A DNA stretch of 8,257 nt from an uncultured Eubacteriales bacterium (GCA_934486455.1 CAKSPR010000056.1:1-8257), one strand, 5' to 3'; positions 1-5,895 are shown, counted from the first letter of the stretch. Notes: generated by a model not told the origin, from the letters alone. A program made the numbers and translations.

Positions 1-266
1 CCCATGGGGCACTCGTCGCAGGCCGTTTCGATGACCTCGATGACATTGTGGTTGTCGATGTCTCCGCCCATGGCAAGCTTGACCCTCTCGCCCAAAATTG
101 CCCGTTCCTTGTAAACGCAGCACCGCATCGTGGGGGTGTTGCCGGGAATTATGGTTTTCGGAATGTCAAGCACCTTTTCAAGAAGCGAATTGTCCCAGGC
201 AAGCCTTGCGACCTCGCGAAGCACCTTGTATTTCAGATGCTGAACCTTTGTGTCGAATTTTCTCAT
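1..266 (-). CDS. Monomeric [FeFe] hydrogenase (group B-like), N-terminal fragment
   Basis: Partial gene: 88 codons plus 2 nt are visible and the rest lies beyond the left edge. The ATG at 266-264 has a strong GAGGGGG site 8 nt upstream. The protein begins MRKFDTKVQHLKYKVLREVA, has a Cys-Cys pair at residues 49-50, and reaches a DECP motif with Cys83 and Cys86, where the FeS-cluster cysteines start. From memory, this N-terminus is characteristic of clostridial monomeric [FeFe] hydrogenases of group B, whose H-cluster domain would lie in the missing part. Such cytoplasmic enzymes are thought to exchange electrons between ferredoxin and H2. It is the last visible gene of the minus-strand operon, 64 bp after the phosphatase, which fits a catalytic hydrogenase placed downstream of its sensor. 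The H-cluster motifs cannot be seen, so a ferredoxin-like protein with the same N-terminus is not excluded. Confidence 0.75.
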   Translation of the reverse strand, partial: MRKFDTKVQHLKYKVLREVARLAWDNSLLEKVLDIPKTIIPGNTPTMRCCVYKERAILGERVKLAMGGDIDNHNVIEVIETACDECPM

Positions 267-281
267 ATAAATTTCCCCCTC

Positions 282-329
282 GCCGTTTTGCTTTAAGCAT
301 TTTGCTTTTTTTGCTTCGCTTTAAACGGC
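282..329 (-). repeat. Inverted repeat just before the hydrogenase Shine-Dalgarno site
   Basis: GCCGTTT and AAACGGC (282-288 and 323-329) form a perfect 7-bp stem around an A-rich 34-nt loop, which itself holds a smaller AAGC/GCTT pairing. On the minus strand the 3' arm abuts the GAGGGGG ribosome site of the hydrogenase gene, and no U-tract follows. It therefore looks less like a terminator than a stability, processing or translation-related hairpin inside the operon mRNA. Confidence 0.4.
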
Positions 330-330
330 A

Positions 331-1503
331 TCAGAAATAGCTGACTTTAATGCGTTTGCCCATTTTTTTAAGGCAGTCCGAAAGCTCCTTGACCAAATTC
401 ATTTTAATGTTGAAATTGATGGGAAGATCGGGGTTTTGGTGGGCAGGATTGACCGCCCGGCCAACGAAAAAGTTAATGTCGGTGGCCTCCTCGAAAAGCA
501 GACGGGCAATGAGCGACGCTCCGTCCCGCTTAACGCTCCACTGTTCGTACATTTCGTTGTCTCCCAGTGCGTCCTTGGCATATTCGATGACCTTATTTAT
601 GGTTATAACACCCTCGGTAACAAGGTCCACACCCTCGATTTCGGCGGTGGGAGGAACATCGCTCCGTTCAAAATTGAGACTGGCCTTTAAGGGCTTGCCG
701 AGATATTTCGCGGCAATGGAGGAGGTGGTCCCTCCGCAGACGATGTGTTTGCCCTCCTTTGAGAAGAAGAGCGACATCATTCGGTCGCAGTCGTCGCGGT
801 TTCTCGGCGGGCCGAAGAGAATGTTCATGGGTTCTCTCTTCCTTATTTTGACCACACAGGCGGTGGCGTCGTCGCCGGGATGATAACCGTATTGCTTATT
901 GCATTCGTCGACCAGCATGGTCGAAAGGGTCTTGGCGGTATATCCCACAGGCGCCACGGTTTTCATGAAATCGGCTATATCCTCCCGCTTCCAGCCGAAG
1001 TTGTAGGCAAGGCCTATTCCGGCGTGGGGACAGCCGTCGCTCATGGCAATAAAAATGTCGTTTTCCTGAAGCTTTATGACCGATTTGTATATCTTCTTTT
1101 TGTCGATGTTCAGCTCGCTTGTGGGATAATCGTATATCTCGTTGTCCCTTATCCAGATGACAAGAGGATTGTCGTACTGTATAAGCTCGACCGTCGAATT
1201 GTCGATTATATGCATTATGGTAAAGGTGGAATAGGCCACACCGCGCTCGGAGCATATGGGAAGTGTGGCGGCAATGGTCGAAACACATTCCTCAAGAGAC
1301 AGCCCCTCGGCCATCATGGTAGAGATTATCTTGGAGGTAAGGGTGGAAAGTATGCTGGCCTTTACCCCGCTTCCCAGCCCGTCGGCAAGCACGATAACGG
1401 TGGAGCTTTCGTTTTGCTCGACAATGTCGATGTGGTCGCCGCAAAGCTGCTCACCCTCGTGATTTATGCTTTTCCATCCGATGTCGGCGCAAAGATTATT
1501 CAT
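331..1503 (-). CDS. SpoIIE/PP2C-family Ser/Thr protein phosphatase, sensory-hydrogenase linked
   Basis: 390 aa, soluble, no signal peptide or membrane segment. Residues about 1-220 are a PP2C-like phosphatase domain with metal-binding motifs in order: DGLGSG (41-46), SDGCPHAG (155-162) and GDDATA (210-215). All the metal aspartates are present, so it should be active, removing phosphate from Ser/Thr of a partner protein. Residues about 225-390 form a second domain opening with GPPRNRDD and containing CGGTTSSIAAKYLG; I know this tail from clostridial SpoIIE-like proteins but know no function for it. The ATG lies inside the hydS stop region (8-nt overlap) with AAGGAG about 10 nt upstream, implying translational coupling to HydS. 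Phosphatases beside PAS-containing [FeFe] hydrogenases define the group C3 arrangement. The obvious inference is that HydS controls this enzyme; its substrate is unknown. Confidence 0.88.
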   Translation of the reverse strand: MNNLCADIGWKSINHEGEQLCGDHIDIVEQNESSTVIVLADGLGSGVKASILSTLTSKIISTMMAEGLSLEECVSTIAATLPICSERGVAYSTFTIMHIIDNSTVELIQYDNPLVIWIRDNEIYDYPTSELNIDKKKIYKSVIKLQENDIFIAMSDGCPHAGIGLAYNFGWKREDIADFMKTVAPVGYTAKTLSTMLVDECNKQYGYHPGDDATACVVKIRKREPMNILFGPPRNRDDCDRMMSLFFSKEGKHIVCGGTTSSIAAKYLGKPLKASLNFERSDVPPTAEIEGVDLVTEGVITINKVIEYAKDALGDNEMYEQWSVKRDGASLIARLLFEEATDINFFVGRAVNPAHQNPDLPINFNIKMNLVKELSDCLKKMGKRIKVSYF

Positions 1504-3169
1504 CGTTTATCGACTCCTTGAGCTTTGTGAGGGCAATCTTGGTCTCGGCCGCCGTCTCACCGAGAAGAGAGGCAATATCCTGAACGATCCTCATCTGACG
1601 GTCGACCACCTTGTCGGCAATCTCCACCGTCTGGCGGCTGATGCTTTCCTTCTTTTCCCGCTGAGCCTCCTGCTCGGTCACATCGCGCATTATGGCAAGA
1701 AGCAGACGGTATTCCTTATCGTATACCACCGTTTGCTCGACATATTTCTCATATTCGGCAAGGTAGACCCGCTTGTTGTGAATGTCCTTTCCGGTCGAAA
1801 GCACGGTAACGAAATCGCCCGGGTCAAGCACCCTGACCACCTGATCTCCCAGTATGTCGGAGGCATAGCGGATGTTAAGAATTTTCAGAGCCGCCTTGTT
1901 TATCTGCTGCACCTCAAGCTTTTCGTTAAGCACAATAAGGCCGTTTGGAGTGTTTCGGGAAATGGTGTCGGAGAAGTTTTCCGCCTTGTCTTTAAGGTAA
2001 GGCAGGCACATGGAGACCTCGGCCTTGCCCTGATAAATGGCAATCGCCTTTTCGCGGCAGGTGTTGTATCCGCAGGAGCCGCAGTTAAGCTCGTCGGAGG
2101 GCTTTGTTTTTCCCATCTGATGAAGTATCTCTCTTATTTCGTTCTCGGTGGGAGGCTGGTTTCTCCGCTCGATTGCGGTAAATTCCTTTTGGATAGAAAG
2201 ACTGTCGGGCATTTCCACCTCAAAGTCCTTATCCCCCGCAAATTTCGACACGGCCACAAAATCCTTTACGGGCGAGCGGTGGAATTTTTCCATAACCGGG
2301 CCGCCGACGCAGCTTCCGGCACAGGCCGACATTTCGATGAAGCAGTTGTGTATCTTTCCGTCCTCGATGTCTTTAAGGGCGGCAATACAGTTTTCGGTGC
2401 CGTCGATTGCCATGTATGTGTATTCGGGGCTTGGATTTTCAAGGGTTTTGAGAATTCCTCCGGTGGTTGGGAAAAATCTTGCGCGGCTGTGCTCGTCGCT
2501 GTCCTTTTCCTTTGCCGGATCAACTCCCTCGGCCTTCATCCATGCCGTAAGCTCGTCGAAGGTCAGCACGGCGTCCACATATCCCTCGTAATACTGAGCC
2601 TCGTCCTTTTTGGCGACGCAGGGGCCGACAAAAACGGTTTTGGCATCCTTATGCCGCCTCTTTATATCGCGGCAGTGTGCCTGCATGGGAGAAAGCACCC
2701 CCGCAAGATAAGGCAGGCAATCGGGAAAATATTTTTGTATAAGCAGGTTTACCGAATGACAGCAGGAGGAAATAATAATGCTTCTTGTGCCCTCGGCAAG
2801 CATTTTTTCATATTCCTTTTTGACGATCGTGGCGCCCACGGCCGTTTCTTCAACATCGAAAAAGCCCAGCTTTTTAAGGGCGGACTTCATGGAGCCTATT
2901 CCCACGCCCTCGTAATTTGCCACAAAGGAGGGTGCAAGGCTGACTATGACCGGCTCCTCTCCCTGCATAAGCACCTTGACCTTCTCGGTCTCGTCGACAA
3001 TCTGCTTGGCATCCTGGGGACATACCACAAAGCACTGACCGCAAAGAATACATTCGTTTCCGATTATGTAGGCCTGATTTCCCGAAAAACGAATGGACTT
3101 GACCGGACAGTGACGGATACATTTATAGCAGTTTTTGCAGTTGGATTTTTTTAAAGTAAGGCAATCCAT
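1496..3169 (-). CDS. hydS: Putative H2-sensing [FeFe] hydrogenase with PAS domain (group C3-like)
   Basis: 557 aa, cytoplasmic. Two [4Fe-4S] motifs (Cys11/14/17/21 and Cys40/43/46/50) precede the H-cluster domain (about 72-350). H-cluster motif 1 is SSCCHSV (134-140, usually TSCCPxW), motif 2 is GPCVAKKDE (182-190, usually MPCxxKxxE) and motif 3 is EMSACAGSC (279-287). The four cluster ligands, Cys137, Cys184, Cys283 and Cys287, are present, as are Lys187 and Glu190. The two methionines that line the site in catalytic enzymes are replaced by Gly182 and Ser281. A further FeS motif (Cys363/366/371/388) leads into a PAS domain (about 400-500, ending RDVTEQE) and a charged helical tail (500-557). 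This order is typical of sensory group C hydrogenases, which bind the H-cluster but are thought to signal rather than turn over fast. The start has GGAGG inside the upstream gene, 3 bp away. The gene overlaps the phosphatase, its probable output. Confidence 0.9.
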   Translation of the reverse strand: MDCLTLKKSNCKNCYKCIRHCPVKSIRFSGNQAYIIGNECILCGQCFVVCPQDAKQIVDETEKVKVLMQGEEPVIVSLAPSFVANYEGVGIGSMKSALKKLGFFDVEETAVGATIVKKEYEKMLAEGTRSIIISSCCHSVNLLIQKYFPDCLPYLAGVLSPMQAHCRDIKRRHKDAKTVFVGPCVAKKDEAQYYEGYVDAVLTFDELTAWMKAEGVDPAKEKDSDEHSRARFFPTTGGILKTLENPSPEYTYMAIDGTENCIAALKDIEDGKIHNCFIEMSACAGSCVGGPVMEKFHRSPVKDFVAVSKFAGDKDFEVEMPDSLSIQKEFTAIERRNQPPTENEIREILHQMGKTKPSDELNCGSCGYNTCREKAIAIYQGKAEVSMCLPYLKDKAENFSDTISRNTPNGLIVLNEKLEVQQINKAALKILNIRYASDILGDQVVRVLDPGDFVTVLSTGKDIHNKRVYLAEYEKYVEQTVVYDKEYRLLLAIMRDVTEQEAQREKKESISRQTVEIADKVVDRQMRIVQDIASLLGETAAETKIALTKLKESINDE

Positions 3170-3172
3170 AGA

Positions 3173-3427
3173 TTATTCCTCCGAAAGCTTTTTAACAATA
3201 TTCCGTTCAAAAAAATCGTCGAATTTTTCCGGCGTTACTCCGGTAAAGATTTCGTCGTCCACCATTACGGTGACCCCCTCGCGGTTGCATCTGCCGGTGC
3301 AAAAGCTCCCCGCCAGCGTAACCTGCTCCGAAAGACCTCTTTCGGCCGTCGCCTTTTGGAAAAGCCCCACAAGCTCTTCCGAGCCCTTGAGATGGCAGGA
3401 GGAGCCGACGCATATCTGAACTATCAT
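3173..3427 (-). CDS. Thioredoxin-like [2Fe-2S] ferredoxin-domain protein (second copy)
   Basis: 84 aa. The pattern is Cys6-x4-Cys11 and Cys43-x3-Cys47, the four-cysteine set of thioredoxin-fold [2Fe-2S] proteins related to the NuoE/HydC-type subunit; LAGSFCTGRC carries the second pair. It lacks the N-terminal helical part of full NuoE, so it is a stand-alone electron carrier or small redox subunit. The gene ends 3 bp before hydS and its last codons contain the hydS ribosome site, so the two are translated together. Its own site is weaker (AAGGGTG before ATG). It is paralogous to the gene just upstream (roughly 40% identical by eye). By position it probably passes electrons to or from HydS or the neighbouring hydrogenase; this is inference. 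Confidence 0.85.
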   Translation of the reverse strand: MIVQICVGSSCHLKGSEELVGLFQKATAERGLSEQVTLAGSFCTGRCNREGVTVMVDDEIFTGVTPEKFDDFFERNIVKKLSEE

Positions 3428-3497
3428 TTATTTCACCCTTACTGATTTGCATAATGTTTGATGTGTTTTTACCGTAATATTTCAAGTGTGAATAAGG

Positions 3498-3740
3498 CTA
3501 TTTAAGCTTTTCCACAACCTTTTTTTCAAAAAATTCGTCCACCGTCTCGGGACTTACCGAATAAAATCGGTTATCCACCGTTACGCAAACACCCTGCTGA
3601 CATTTTCCCATGCAGAATGTTCCCGCAAGCTCAACGCTGTCCCCTACCTGTTTTTCGGCAACAAGCTCCTGAAGACGCTCGACGACCTGCCTTGACCCTT
3701 TAATATGACAGGACGAGCCGATACATACCGTGACCTTCAT
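3498..3740 (-). CDS. Thioredoxin-like [2Fe-2S] ferredoxin-domain protein (first copy, first gene of operon)
   Basis: 80 aa with Cys6-x4-Cys11 and Cys43-x3-Cys47 in the contexts CIGSSCHIKGS and LAGTFCMGKC, plus an additional Cys52 absent from its paralogue. The fold and ligands indicate a small [2Fe-2S] protein of the NuoE-like thioredoxin-fold ferredoxin group. A strong AAGGAGG lies 9 nt upstream of the ATG. It is the first gene of the run leading to hydS and is separated by 70 bp from the second copy, in which I see no clear terminator. An intramolecular [2Fe-2S] role is known for homologous domains in multimeric hydrogenases and complex I; as a free protein here its partner is unknown, with HydS the best guess. 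Confidence 0.85.
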   Translation of the reverse strand: MKVTVCIGSSCHIKGSRQVVERLQELVAEKQVGDSVELAGTFCMGKCQQGVCVTVDNRFYSVSPETVDEFFEKKVVEKLK

Positions 3741-3803
3741 ATATTTTTTCCTCCTTCGGTTTTTGATTTAAATACTGATTTTTCTCACAAAAAAATATTA
3801 ACT

Positions 3804-3840
3804 GCGCCCCGCTTTTTAAAAGACAGGCAAGGCGGGGTGC
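3804..3840 (-). repeat. Inverted repeat in the leader of the hydrogenase operon
   Basis: GCGCCCCGC (3804-3812) and GCGGGGTGC (3832-3840) pair over 9 positions, one of them not Watson-Crick: A-C in a minus transcript and G-U in a plus transcript. The loop is 19 nt. On the minus strand the stem is followed by AGTTAAT and then a run of seven T, so a leaky terminator or attenuator about 60 nt before the first [2Fe-2S] gene is possible, although the T-run is 8 nt too far for a textbook terminator. Confidence 0.35.
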
Positions 3841-3860
3841 TTTGTGCCCGGTGTTGATTT

Positions 3861-3883
3861 GATATTGCTTTGGTATTGCTTTG
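3861..3883. repeat. Tandem 11-12 bp repeat in AT-rich leader
   Basis: GATATTGCTTTG (3861-3872) is followed directly by GTATTGCTTTG (3873-3883), with a more degenerate related stretch (GGTATTTGCC) at 3892-3901. It lies upstream of the [2Fe-2S]/hydS operon. Either simple slippage or a repeated protein-binding word would explain it. Confidence 0.4.
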
Positions 3884-4002
3884 TTTTGCTCGGTATTTGC
3901 CTTGAGTTTTTGATTTTGAATATTGATCCGATGATATGATTTTGATTGAGATAATTATATTTTTTACGGATGTTTTGCCGTGTTCTTATGCGATCGCCCA
4001 AA

Positions 4003-4031
4003 GGTATAACCTTTCTTTAATTAATGAGCAA
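4003..4031 (-). promoter_or_regulatory. Weak candidate promoter with palindrome over its -10, hydrogenase operon
   Basis: On the minus strand TTGCTC (4031-4026) is 17 nt from TATACC (4008-4003). The palindrome AAAGGT-ATA-ACCTTT (4000-4014) covers the -10, as an operator would. Both boxes match the sigma-A consensus poorly, so this is offered only as the best pair I found upstream of the first [2Fe-2S] gene. It would give a leader of about 255 nt. Confidence 0.22.
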
Positions 4032-4058
4032 TAGCTGCTTGTCACACTACGCCGCGGC

Positions 4059-4238
4059 TGCAAGGCATGCTGAGGCAAGTCAGCTCTGCTGACCGGAGGG
4101 CGGCCGGCAGCAAGCACAAAGCAACAATCGGAAAATGCGGCGTGTTTTTTCTTTAAGACTGCGGTGTTTTGCGCTCTCCGTTCTCGGCAGGGCCGAGAAA
4201 GCCTCAGCTCGCCGCCGGCCGCTTGCCTATGCCATGCA
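4059..4238 (-). ncRNA. Candidate structured RNA element, unrecognised
   Basis: About 180 nt that fold on themselves almost end to end. The outer stem pairs 4059-4079 with 4222-4238 (4 bp, one mismatch, 5 bp, a 4-nt bulge, 7 bp). Inside it are a perfect hairpin GTCAGC-TCT-GCTGAC (4079-4093), a 16-position stem pairing 4100-4115 with 4207-4222, and a perfect 8-bp hairpin TTCTCGGC/GCCGAGAA (4181-4199, 3-nt loop). The 16-position stem has two non-Watson-Crick positions; they are A-C in a plus transcript but G-U in a minus transcript, which favours minus-strand transcription, co-directional with the flanking genes. It follows the kinase stop codon directly and precedes the hydrogenase operon. I do not recognise 6S, tmRNA, SRP RNA, RNase P or a known riboswitch. 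A palindromic intergenic repeat is the main alternative. Confidence 0.4.
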
Positions 4239-4259
4239 TTTATTATAGCATTTATTATA
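4236..4259. repeat. Perfect tandem 12-bp direct repeat at the kinase stop codon
   Basis: GCATTTATTATA occurs twice head to tail (4236-4247 and 4248-4259). The right copy includes the complement of the kinase stop codon (4255-4257), and the left copy touches the outer stem of the structured element. On the minus strand each copy reads as a TATAAT-like box, but no acceptable -35 lies 16-18 nt upstream of either. Confidence 0.6.
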
Positions 4260-4998
4260 TATACTTTTCGACAACGGAGGTATAAAACTTCTTTTGATCC
4301 TTTCCCGCTTTTGCCGATTTTGCGGCGGCCACAATGGGAAACCACCGTTCGACATATCCTCTTTCGGTGCCGCTCTTTTCGCATATTCCGTTAAGATATT
4401 GCTCGGCCGTTTCGTTTTCTCCGCCGTAAAGGAAATAGAGGTATGTGCCGGCGGCGTCGGCCGCTCCGTTGCCCTTGGCAGCGTGAGACCAGTCGAGTAT
4501 AAAGGGAGCGTTTTTATCGGAAATAACGATGTTTGACGGGTTAAAATCGCCGTGGCAGATTTTTGTGTGCTTAGGCATATCGTTGAGGCGGTCGAGCAGA
4601 TCGTATCTGACCGTGGCGGCGAAATCGGTGTCGCAGATGTTGCGGGTCAGCTTGTCGCTTAAAAGGGTCAGCTCGGGGCATTTCTTCGAAAGCACATCAA
4701 GCTGAAGATCAATAAATCTGTCGATATATTCGTCCCTTTTGTCGGGTTGCTCGGTCATGAGAGCGGCAAGATTTTTCCCCTTGATGTGCTCATAAACAAT
4801 GGTCCATTTGCCGTTGATGACCGTAACCTCGAGTATTTTCGGAATATTAAGGCCGGTTTCCTCAAGACGCGCCTGATTAAGCGCCTCACTGAGCACATCC
4901 GACTTTTTATATTGATCGTTAAAGACCTTAAAGCTGCTGTCTCCCTCGCAGTAAACGGTTTTGCTGTTTCTTACGGCGATTATTCTGTCCAATTTCAT
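4255..4998 (-). CDS. APH/choline-kinase-fold phosphotransferase, substrate unknown
   Basis: 247 aa from the ATG at 4998. I prefer this start to an in-frame ATG 14 codons upstream because GAAGGTG sits 5 nt before it and the upstream codons lack one. It has an N-lobe with a probable ATP lysine (Lys24 in FKVF) and the hinge-like IVYEHIKGKNLA (67-78). The catalytic loop is HGDFNPSN (149-156, Asp151 as base, Asn156 as metal ligand), and ILDWSHA (167-173) supplies the metal aspartate Asp169. All catalytic residues are intact. The family covers aminoglycoside, choline, homoserine, fructosamine and other small-molecule kinases, and nothing here identifies the substrate; an antibiotic-resistance role should not be assumed. 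It lies 54 bp after rex on the same strand, so it is probably co-transcribed and Rex-controlled. Confidence 0.82.
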   Translation of the reverse strand: MKLDRIIAVRNSKTVYCEGDSSFKVFNDQYKKSDVLSEALNQARLEETGLNIPKILEVTVINGKWTIVYEHIKGKNLAALMTEQPDKRDEYIDRFIDLQLDVLSKKCPELTLLSDKLTRNICDTDFAATVRYDLLDRLNDMPKHTKICHGDFNPSNIVISDKNAPFILDWSHAAKGNGAADAAGTYLYFLYGGENETAEQYLNGICEKSGTERGYVERWFPIVAAAKSAKAGKDQKKFYTSVVEKYI

Positions 4999-5052
4999 AA
5001 TAACACCTTCATTTGACTGAATATATGATTTTTTAAACACAAATCAATTAAA

Positions 5053-5697
5053 CTATACCGTATCGCCCGACTGCACTTTTATCGGCTCTGTCATACATCT
5101 GAGATAAGCGGGGGTCAGGACGGGATTTTCATATTCCACCACCGCGTCGGACGGAGCCGACACGCGGCAGGGAGAAATACACCACACCGCCCTTATCCCG
5201 CTTTTGTAAAGCAGGTCGAAGGATTTTTGCGCATTCTCGGAGGCACAGCAGATTATGCCGATTTTTACCCCGTTTTTCTCTATATAGCTTTTCATTTCCC
5301 TAAGGGGCAAAAGCTGTTTTCCGCCTTCCGAGCGTTTCCTTTCGTTAAAGCACCCGTCAAAGGCGGCGGGTATTTCAAGACCGCAGTCCTCAAAGCCCCT
5401 AAAATCGAGAAGCGACAGAGCAAAATTCCCCGATCCCACTATAACGGCACGGATATTTGTAAGGTCAAAGTACCGCTCGAGACAGCTTAAAAGCTCGCTT
5501 GTTTTATAGCCGATCTTGGGTCGTCCCTCGCCGCACAGCACCCCTAAATCCTTTCGCACCTGTACCTCTCCCAAGCAAAGGTCTCTGGCTATTTTTGTGG
5601 CCGAGATGTTTTGCTCGGCTTTTGCCTCGTTTTTCAGATACTTGAGATAAACAGGCACCCTCGAAAGGGTCGCCCGGGAAATGGCCTGTTCCTTCAT
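5053..5697 (-). CDS. rex: Redox-sensing transcriptional repressor Rex
   Basis: 214 aa. An N-terminal winged helix (about 1-75) begins with the family signature SRATLSRVPVYLKYLK (7-22) and carries the recognition region QVRKDL (46-51) and a wing GRPKIGY (58-64), the form I associate with a clostridial Rex subgroup. A Rossmann domain follows with VIVGSGNFA (85-93) and AAFD (111-114, the acidic residue for NAD ribose). Rex binds DNA when NADH is low and releases it when NADH rises, controlling fermentative, hydrogenase and NADH-reoxidising genes. The third glycine of GxGxxG is Ala93, and there are ten cysteines. I chose the ATG at 5697 because GGGAG is 8 nt upstream; the in-frame ATG at 5712 has no ribosome site. 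An almost ideal Rex operator lies about 200 bp upstream, indicating autoregulation, and the kinase follows in the same unit. Confidence 0.9.
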   Translation of the reverse strand: MKEQAISRATLSRVPVYLKYLKNEAKAEQNISATKIARDLCLGEVQVRKDLGVLCGEGRPKIGYKTSELLSCLERYFDLTNIRAVIVGSGNFALSLLDFRGFEDCGLEIPAAFDGCFNERKRSEGGKQLLPLREMKSYIEKNGVKIGIICCASENAQKSFDLLYKSGIRAVWCISPCRVSAPSDAVVEYENPVLTPAYLRCMTEPIKVQSGDTV

Positions 5698-5895
5698 AAC
5701 GGTGTCTCCCATCGTTTATTTACAAAGAGCTTATTGTCGGCCTTTTCCGCTTTGCTTTTAAAAGCGGCGGTTTTGCCGCCTGCTCACGGGTCGGCTTTTT
5801 CCGACCGCCGTACTCTGCCGACGGCCTTTTGCGCCCGCCTTGCAAAGTACCCCTTTTTGGCGAAAAATCCGCACAAGGCAACAACAGGTCTTTGT
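5698..5895 (-). other. Long GC-rich structured leader of rex
   Basis: About 200 nt between the candidate rex promoter and the rex start, with no gene. It includes the hairpins GGCGG-TTTTG-CCGCC (5766-5780) and GGTCGG-CTTTTT-CCGACC (5789-5806), both perfect stems, plus related GC-rich words (CGGCCTTTTCCG and GACGGCCTTTTGC). The ribosome site is at 5710-5706. No known riboswitch is recognised. Confidence 0.45.

Larger units (their letters stand above)
3741..4254. other. 514-bp gene-free region between the kinase gene and the hydrogenase operon
   Basis: No convincing coding sequence. It contains, from left to right, the ribosome site of the first [2Fe-2S] gene, a GC-rich inverted repeat (3804-3840), an AT-rich stretch with short tandem repeats (about 3841-3960), a palindrome at 4000-4014 and a highly self-complementary GC-rich block (4059-4238). 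The operon promoter should lie here but none is strong. An isolated minus-strand TATAAT (3959-3954) lacks a -35, and a weak TTGCTC-17-TATACC pair is at 4031-4003. Confidence 0.7.

Noticed and set aside
1466..3154. Open frame of 562 codons on the plus strand opposite hydS
   Set aside because: It is fully antisense to an unmistakable hydrogenase, has no recognisable domain, and arises from the codon bias of the opposite strand.
3773..3790. Possible Rex operator before the first [2Fe-2S] gene (minus-strand TTGTGAGAAAAATCAGTA)
   Set aside because: Only 8 of 14 consensus positions match and the right half-site is essentially absent; not separable from chance in AT-rich DNA.
4059..4238. Structured element as 6S RNA, tmRNA, SRP RNA, RNase P RNA, retron or integron site
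   Set aside because: None of the conserved sequence signatures of these families was seen, and no reverse transcriptase or integrase gene is nearby.
3986..4384. Minus-strand open frame of 132 codons across the structured element
   Set aside because: It overlaps the kinase C-terminus out of frame, has Arg/Cys-rich low-quality content and no ribosome site; the base-pairing explains the region better.
4255..4998. Kinase as an aminoglycoside-resistance gene
   Set aside because: Only the general APH fold is visible; the chromosomal context with rex and the lack of mobile elements give no support for resistance.
5698..5712. Rex start at 5712 (five extra residues)
   Set aside because: No ribosome site precedes it, and its first codons contain the GGGAG that serves the ATG at 5697.
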